Origin: Microglena sp. YARC
Taxonomy: Eukaryota; Chlorophyta; Chlorophyceae; Chlamydomonadales; Chlamydomonadaceae
NCBI GenBank assembly: GCA_022414725.1
Contig: CM039462.1
Span: 122,951,786-123,015,785, forward strand
DNA length: 64,000 nucleotides
Direction: 5' to 3'
Shown here piece after piece: positions 58,365 to 64,000 of the stretch. The stretch's first letter is position 1. Every line of letters starts with the position of its first letter. Both the position numbers and the translations under genes were made by a program. The notes beneath the pieces were generated by a model. The model made no database searches. It was given only the letters and a program-made list of their open reading frames with translations, and was not told the origin of the DNA.

Positions 58365-60905
58365 AGAAATTCCAGCACCGCTGGATCCCCATGCAGCAGC
58401 TTGCAGACATCTGCGTGACCTGCCTTGGCAACCTCCCCCAAAGCCCACGCTGTCGCTAGAGTCCGCCCGCGCCACTGAACTCAAGTTCCAGCCACCACTG
58501 ATCCATCAAAAAAAGGGGCAAGCAGACATGGCGTGACCTTCCTATGGCCGCCGCCGACAAGGCCTCTGTCGCTAGAGTTCGCCCGTAGCCATGAACTCAA
58601 TTCAGGCCACCTGCTGGATCCATAAGCAGCTTGCAGACATATGCTTGACCTGCCTATGGCAGCCTCAACAATGCCAGCTGGCGTTAGGAGTTTTGCCCTG
58701 GCCCTGAACTCCAATTCCAGCCACACTGGTTCCATAAAGCAGCTTGCAGACACTGCGTGACCAGCACTTGGCAGCCGCCCACAAGACCCAGCTGTCCGCT
58801 ATAGTTCGCCCGGGCCCGTGTACTTAGTCCAGCCACCTCTGATCCATTCATGCGCTTGCAAACCATCTGAAGCGGACCTTTGCAGTTGCAGGCCTCACAC
58901 CAAGCCCTCTTGGCTATGTCTCTCATGAGTATCGCCCTCGAACTGGCCCTGAACTCAATTCCAGCCACCGCTGGATCATGACCAGCTTGCAGACATCTGC
59001 GTTTACCTTCCTTGGCCAGCCTCACACAATAGTCCCAGGCTGGCGTTAGAGTTCGCCCTGGCCTGACGCAAATTCCAGCCACATCTGATCATCAGCATCT
59101 TGCAGACATTCTGCAGTTACCTTCCCTTGCAGCCACCACAAGACCCTGCTGTCGCTAGAGTTCGCCCTATGCCCTAACTCAATTTCCAGCACTGCTGGAT
59201 CCATAAGCAGCTTGCAGACATCTGCGTGACCTGCTTGCGCCTCACACAATGCCCAGACTGGCTTAGAGTTCGCCTGGCCCTGAACTCAATTCCGCCACAT
59301 CTGGATCCATAAGCCAGCTTGCAGACATACTGACGTGACCAGCTTGGCAGCGCCAAAGGACCCAGCTGCCGCATATAGTTCGCCCGGCGCCCATGTACTT
59401 GAGTCCAGCAACCTCTGGATCCATACGGCAGCTTGCAAACATCTGCGTGACCTGCCTTGAAGCCCTCACATACGCCCTGCATGTCATCTAGAGTTCGCCC
59501 GGGCCCTGACACGTCAATTCCAGCCAGCCGCTGATCCATGAGCAGCTTGCACACTGCGTGACCTTTCCTTGGAAGCCTCACACAATGCCAGCTGGCAACA
59601 GTTAGAGTTCGCCCTGGCCCTGAACTCAATTCCAGCCAATCTGGACCATCGGCATCTTGCGACATCTGGCGTGAGCCTTCCTTGCACCACCCAAACCAAG
59701 ACCAGCTTCGCTAGTGTTCGCCCGGCCCTATTAGCATCAAGTCCAGCCACCTCCTGACCATCAGCCAGACTTTGCAACATCTGCGTGACCTATTCGTTGC
59801 AGCAGCCCACCAAAGCCCTGCTGTCGCTAGCAGTTCTCCCTGAGCCCTGAACTCAATTCCAGCCACCCTTGCATCCATGAGCACGTTGCAAACATTTGCG
59901 TGACCTTTTTCGTTGCAGCCTTCACACAAGAGGCCCTGCTGTCGCATAGAGTTCGCCCGGCCCTGAACTCGATTCCAGGCCACTGCGAATCCCATCAGCA
60001 TCTGTGCACACAGCTGCAGTGACCTGCCTTGGCAGCCTTCACACAATGCCCATGCTGGCGTATAGAATTTGCCCTGGCCCTGAACTCAAGTCCAGCCACG
60101 CTGGATCCATCAGCATCTTGCAGACACGGCGTGACCTGCCCGTGTCAGCCACCCACAAGACCCAGCTGCCGCGTATAGTCTCTGACAGCCCGGCCCTGAA
60201 CTCAAGTCCAGCCACCGCTGATTCAATCAGCAGCTTGCAGACATCTGCGTGACCTTCCTTTGCAGCCGACCACAAGGCCCATGCTGATCTCTAGAGTTAG
60301 CCCTGGCCCTGAACTCAAGTCCAGCCACCACGCGATCCTCATGAAGCAGATTGCAGACATCTGCGTGACCTTCATTGGCAGCCAGCCACATGCCCAGCTT
60401 GTCGCTAGCGTTCGCCCGGGCCCTGAACTCAAGTCCAGCCACCGCTGGATCCATCAGCAGCTTGCAACGAGACATCCTGCTGACCTCCATAGCAGCCGCC
60501 TGCAAGGCCATGCTGTGAATTGTTCGCCCTGGCCCTGAAACTCCAAGTCCAGCCCACCTCTATGGATCTAATGAAGCAGCTTGCAGACATCTGCGTAACC
60601 TTCCTGGCGGCCACATAGAGAAGCTTGTTTTCATTTGGTTCGCCCTCAATTGTAGGACCCCGCTTCACCTGTACAAGAGGATTGGACCACCAAGCATACT
60701 GCTAGAAGGTCGGCGCTCCCCCTTTCCCAACATCTCTCCAACTCGCTGTGGTGTTGGATCAGTCGGTAAGGGCAATCCAGAAAATCTGTTGTGCAGAGTT
60801 TACACACTAATACAATCTTTGGGTTGGAAGAAATATAGGGCAATACGATCAAGAATGTCATGGGGAAACGTTAGGAATGATCCGTGGGCGAATGCATGTT
60901 CATAT
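58365..60905 (-). pseudogene. F-box/ankyrin protein A (indel-riddled, runs into gap)
   Basis: The N-terminal part near 60,870-60,690 reads FPHDILDRIALYFFQPKDCI, an F-box-like start. From about 60,640 to 58,365 there are about twenty copies of a 111-bp unit whose clean form encodes a 37-residue ankyrin-like repeat (ALGEAAKAGHADVCKLLMD, then AVAGIEFRARANS). Almost every unit carries one or more small indels, so no frame is open for more than a few units. The density of single-base errors suggests uncorrected long reads rather than biology. F-box/ankyrin proteins in giant viruses redirect ubiquitin ligases. Confidence 0.55.
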
Positions 60906-60949
60906 GTACAATGCGTGCAAGCGCACAGGATGTATAAATAACAATGAGT

Positions 60950-61368
60950 TGGGGAAACCCTATAAACCCTATAAACCCTGGGTTGCACTTGCCTGGCATG
61001 CAAAGCGACAAGCGGCACTGTGCCTGCGGTATCTGCAAGCGGTACAGAAATGGTTGTTCCCTGCCTCCGGCGTTTTTTTTTTAATTTTCCAAGCAGAATT
61101 AGAGCCTTACGAACGACTCACTCACTCGCCAACCCAGAGATTTAGTTCTCCGTGGAATTGCGGATTCCGACCAGACCAGGCTCCGAAACCAGTCAAAAGC
61201 GTTTCCACCTCCACAGAGTAGCAACGACTGATGTTCGTACAACACACTGAAGAAGTTTTTAACACACCCAAGTCACGACCCATTCTTAACGCCAATTTTC
61301 TAACGGCGATGTCGTTACATTTATTTCCATCTGATATATGTTTCATTTTACTGTTCCGCCGACTGTAG
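60950..61368. repeat. upstream block of ankyrin gene A: CCCTATAAA run, family M and C ends
   Basis: CCCTATAAACCCTATAAACC at about 60,958, then a long family M-type sequence (61,047-61,190) shared with 63,308-63,435, then inverted family C interior and end to TA at about 61,368. The block upstream of gene B is similar, so gene and upstream region were duplicated together. Confidence 0.6.
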
Positions 61369-61619
61369 AAGTTACATGTTCTTCAAAGTAGCCTGAAAAG
61401 TCAAAGTGCTGGCTCACATCGTCGCGAATCAATAATAATTTTCAAAGAGTTTCCTGCCTCATCATAAATCAAATATTTCTGCTACATCTGGAATTATGGG
61501 GAACTGGGCACACGCAGCGAGAAAACTTGAACACATTCCTGAAACGTTTGAGGAGAGTGGATAAATTACACAACCTATACGGTGGCAATAAAACGTGTCT
61601 TTCCTAACACAAGACCTAG

Positions 61620-63160
61620 CTGACTGTCAAGATTCACAAGGCTTGAGTACCTGTACTCGGGGCCAGCCGCCTCTGGATCCATCAAAAGCGGGCAACATCT
61701 GCGATACCTGCCTTGGCAGCCGCCCACAAAGCCCTGCTGTCTCTAGAGTTCGCCCTGGCCTTAACTCAAGTCCAGCCACCGTGGATCCATTGAGCAGCTT
61801 GCATACATACATCTGCGTGACCTTCACTGGCGGCCGCCCACAATGCCCTGCTGTTGCTAGAGTCGCCCTGGCCCTGAACTCAATTCCAGCCACCTCTGGA
61901 TCCATGAGCAGCTTGCAGGAACATCTGCGTGACCTGCCTGTGCAGCATCCAACAAGGCCCTGCTGGCGCTAGAGTTCGCCCTGGCCCTGTACTCAATTCC
62001 AGCCCACCTCTGGATCCATCAGCAGCTTGCAGACATCTGCGTGGCCTGCATTGGCCGACCGCCTCCAAGGCCATGCTGTTGATAGAGTTCGCCCGGGCCT
62101 GGAACTCAAGTCCAGCCACCACTGGATCATCCAGCAGCTTGCAGACATATGCCGTGCCCTTCCTTGCAGCCTCACACAAGGCCCAGCTGGCCATATCGTC
62201 GCCCCACCCCTGTACTCTAGTCCCAGCCACCTCTGGATTCCATCATCAGCTTGCAAACATCTGGTGACCTTCCCTTCAGCCGCCCACAAGGCCCTGCCTG
62301 TCGATAGAGTTTCGCCTGCCCCTGAACTCAATTCCAGCCACCTCTGGATCCATGAGCAGCTTGCACGACACTCTGCATGACCTGCATTAGCAGCCCCCAC
62401 AATGCCCACTGTCTCTAGTAGTTCGCCCTGGCCCTTACTCAAATTTCCAGTCACCTCTGGATCCCCATGAGCATCTTGCAGACATACTGCGTGACCTTCC
62501 TCTGCAGCAACCCACAAGGCCCTGCTTTCGCTAGAGTTCGCCCTGGCCCTGAACTCAAATTCCAGCCACCGCGAGGATCCATGCCAAAGCAAGCTTGCAG
62601 ACATCTGCATTGACCTTCCCTGCAGCGTCCCACAATGCCCTGCTGTCGATAGAAGTTCGCCCTGGCCCTGAAACTCAAGTCCGGCCACTCTGATCCATGA
62701 GCAGCTGCAGACATCTGCGTGACCTTCATTGGCAGCCGCCATCAAGGACCAGCTTTCTCTAGAGTTCGCCCTGGCCCTGACACTCAATTCCAGCCACCGC
62801 TGGATCCATGAGCAGCTTGCAGACATCTGCATGACTTCCTTGGCAGCCACAGGAGAAGCTTGTTTTCATTTTGGTTCGCCCTCAATTGTAGACCCCGTTC
62901 ACCTACAAGAGGATTGGACACAAGCATACTGCCTAGAAGGTCGACTAACCTCGCGCCCCCCTTTCGCCATCATCTCTCCAACTCTCTGTGGTGGTTGGAT
63001 CCAGTCGGGTAAGGGGGGCAATCCTGAAAATCTGTTGCGCATAGATTTTGCACACTAATTTACAATCTTTGGGTTGAAGAAGAGAATATGGCAATACGAT
63101 CAATAATGTCCATGGGGACACGTAAGGAGTTGGAAACGATGATCGCGTGTGCGACTGCAT
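61620..63160 (-). pseudogene. F-box/ankyrin protein B (indel-riddled)
   Basis: It starts near 63,156 with MQSHTRSSFPTPYV, then in another frame MDIIDRIAIF and LQPKDCKLVCKIY, the F-box-like part. From about 62,850 to 61,625 it has about eleven 37-residue ankyrin-like units with many indels. Its architecture equals gene A. Downstream sequence (61,370-61,620) shows no gene. Confidence 0.55.
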
Positions 63161-63307
63161 TTTCGATGTGTTCAGTGCATGCAAGCGCACAGGATGGTAT
63201 AAATAAATACTGAGTTGGATTAACCCTATAAACCCTATAAACGCCCCTGGGTTTCACTTTCCTGGCATGCAAGAGGCACTTTTCCTGGCGGTATCTGCAA
63301 GCGGTAT

Positions 63308-63457
63308 AGAATGGGTGTTCCTGCCTCCCGGCGATTCTTTTGAATTTTCAAAGCAGAATTCAGAGCCGTACGAACGACTCACTCACTCGCCAACCATAGA
63401 TTTAGCTCTCCGATGAATTTCGATTCCGACCAGACCAGGTTCCGAAACCATCGCGAA
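63308..63457. repeat. family M-type sequence upstream of gene B
   Basis: GGTGTTCCTGCCTCCCGGCG and about 120 further bases matching 61,047-61,190 with about 85 percent identity. It is preceded by the CCCTATAAACCC run at 63,225. Confidence 0.6.
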
Positions 63458-63540
63458 ATGGTCGCGACAACACATTAGGTTACACCGCAAGGTGTGCCGT
63501 ACATGAAGCGGTTTCATTCAAGTATTCCGTTGACTGTACA
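63458..63540 (+). ncRNA. family B right-end module, GCAA type
   Basis: GGTCGCGACAACACATTAGG, then ACACC-GCAA-GGTGT and the terminal repeat ending GTTGACTGTA. It truncates the ankyrin gene that follows and supplies its stop. Confidence 0.6.
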
Positions 63541-64000
63541 TCCATCAAAAGCAATCAGACATCTGCGTGCCCTTCCTTTGCAGCCACACACAATGCCCAG
63601 CTGTTGGAAGAGTTCGCCCTGGCCCTGTACTTGGTTCAAGCCACCGCTGGATCCCATGAGCAGATTGCAGACATCTGCGTGACCGGCCTTGGCAACCTCC
63701 CCCAAAGACCTGCTGTTGACAGAGTTCGCCCGGGCCCTGAACTCAATTCCAGCCACCGCTGGATCCATCAGCAGCTTGCAGACATCTGCGTGACCTGCCT
63801 TGGCAGCCTCCCCCAAGGCCCTGCTGTCGCTAGAGTTCGCCCGGGCCCTGAACTCAATTCCAGCCACCGCTGGATCCATCAGCAGCAAGCAGACATCTGA
63901 GTGACCTGCCTTGGCAGCCGCCATTAAGGCCCTGCTGTTGATATGGTTCGCCCTGGCCATGTACTCAATTCCAGCCACCTCTGGATCCATGAGCATCTTG
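63514..64000 (-). CDS. ankyrin-repeat protein C, 3' end replaced by transposon
   Basis: The frame is open from the right edge for 160 residues and holds four clean 37-residue units (AGHADVCKLLMDPAVAGIEF, then RARANSSDSRALGEAAK). One shift-like irregularity occurs near 63,640. The last residues, CTVNGILE, and the stop are read from the family B end. The gene continues beyond the window. This is the best-preserved view of the repeat unit. Confidence 0.6.
   Translation of the reverse strand, partial: KMLMDPEVAGIEYMARANHINSRALMAAAKAGHSDVCLLLMDPAVAGIEFRARANSSDSRALGEAAKAGHADVCKLLMDPAVAGIEFRARANSVNSRSLGEVAKAGHADVCNLLMGSSGGLNQVQGQGELFQQLGIVCGCKGRARRCLIAFDGCTVNGILE

Noticed and set aside
56895..58536. 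Very long ORFs of 360-507 residues across the gap
   Set aside because: Most of their length is Ns.
1..64000. tRNA genes
   Set aside because: I saw no convincing cloverleaf with conserved T-arm bases on either strand by eye; a tRNAscan-type search would settle it.

Overview
This window looks like a stretch of eukaryotic chromosome that carries decayed giant-virus (Nucleocytoviricota) DNA, heavily colonised by Tc1/mariner-type transposons. Virus-like genes include an A32-type genome-packaging ATPase, a D5-type primase-helicase, an amidoligase-like enzyme, a giant-virus-type glycosyltransferase, a conserved viral membrane protein, F-box/LRR and F-box/ankyrin proteins, and two proteins built of 'NPDKPWDW' repeats. 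Eukaryotic traits are GT-AG introns in several genes (a JmjC protein, a chromodomain protein, an F-box exon), a fragment of the 5' end of 28S rRNA, long minisatellites, and many TA-flanked transposon ends. Most virus-like genes carry frameshifts, stops or transposon insertions. I cannot name the host; a protist or fungus-grade eukaryote is likely. A free virus is less likely because of the introns and the rDNA piece.

Layout. 0-3 kb: a membrane/proline/glutamine-rich protein and a nucleotidyltransferase-like gene. 3-6.2 kb: a D5-type helicase split by a MITE, then the packaging ATPase. 6.5-11 kb: two NPDKPWDW-repeat genes with F-box-like remnants between them. 11-16.5 kb: a low-complexity family gene, the glycosyltransferase, the amidoligase and an F-box/LRR gene. 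16.7-23.3 kb: two tandem transposons that each pair a DDE transposase with a Fanzor (eukaryotic TnpB-like RNA-guided nuclease); the second has a SAP domain at the Fanzor N-terminus. 23.3-25.8 kb: a second F-box/LRR gene and a HicB-like protein. 26.5-37.6 kb: a large inverted-repeat structure with spliced genes diverging from its arms (JmjC to the left, an acidic J-domain-like gene to the right) and a spliced chromodomain gene inside. 38-51 kb: small virus-like genes (thioredoxin-like, RHH, TauE/SafE-like, glutamine-amidotransferase-like, dual-specificity phosphatase, membrane protein) among transposon debris and a third Fanzor remnant. 52-57.3 kb: badly decayed transposase and Fanzor remnants with no intact gene. 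57,365-58,364 is a gap of 1000 Ns. 58.4-64 kb: F-box/ankyrin genes in sequence so rich in small indels that it probably reflects uncorrected long reads.

The main system of interest is the Tc1/mariner-Fanzor pair. In element 1 the transposase stop and Fanzor start overlap (TGATG), the terminal repeats match and TA flanks both ends. In element 2 the right end carries a conserved non-coding hairpin module with a GNRA tetraloop. That module recurs at about ten places, including internally deleted copies that keep little else. This fits a guide (omega) RNA encoded at the element's right end. Several genes in the window now end in stop codons contributed by transposon ends.
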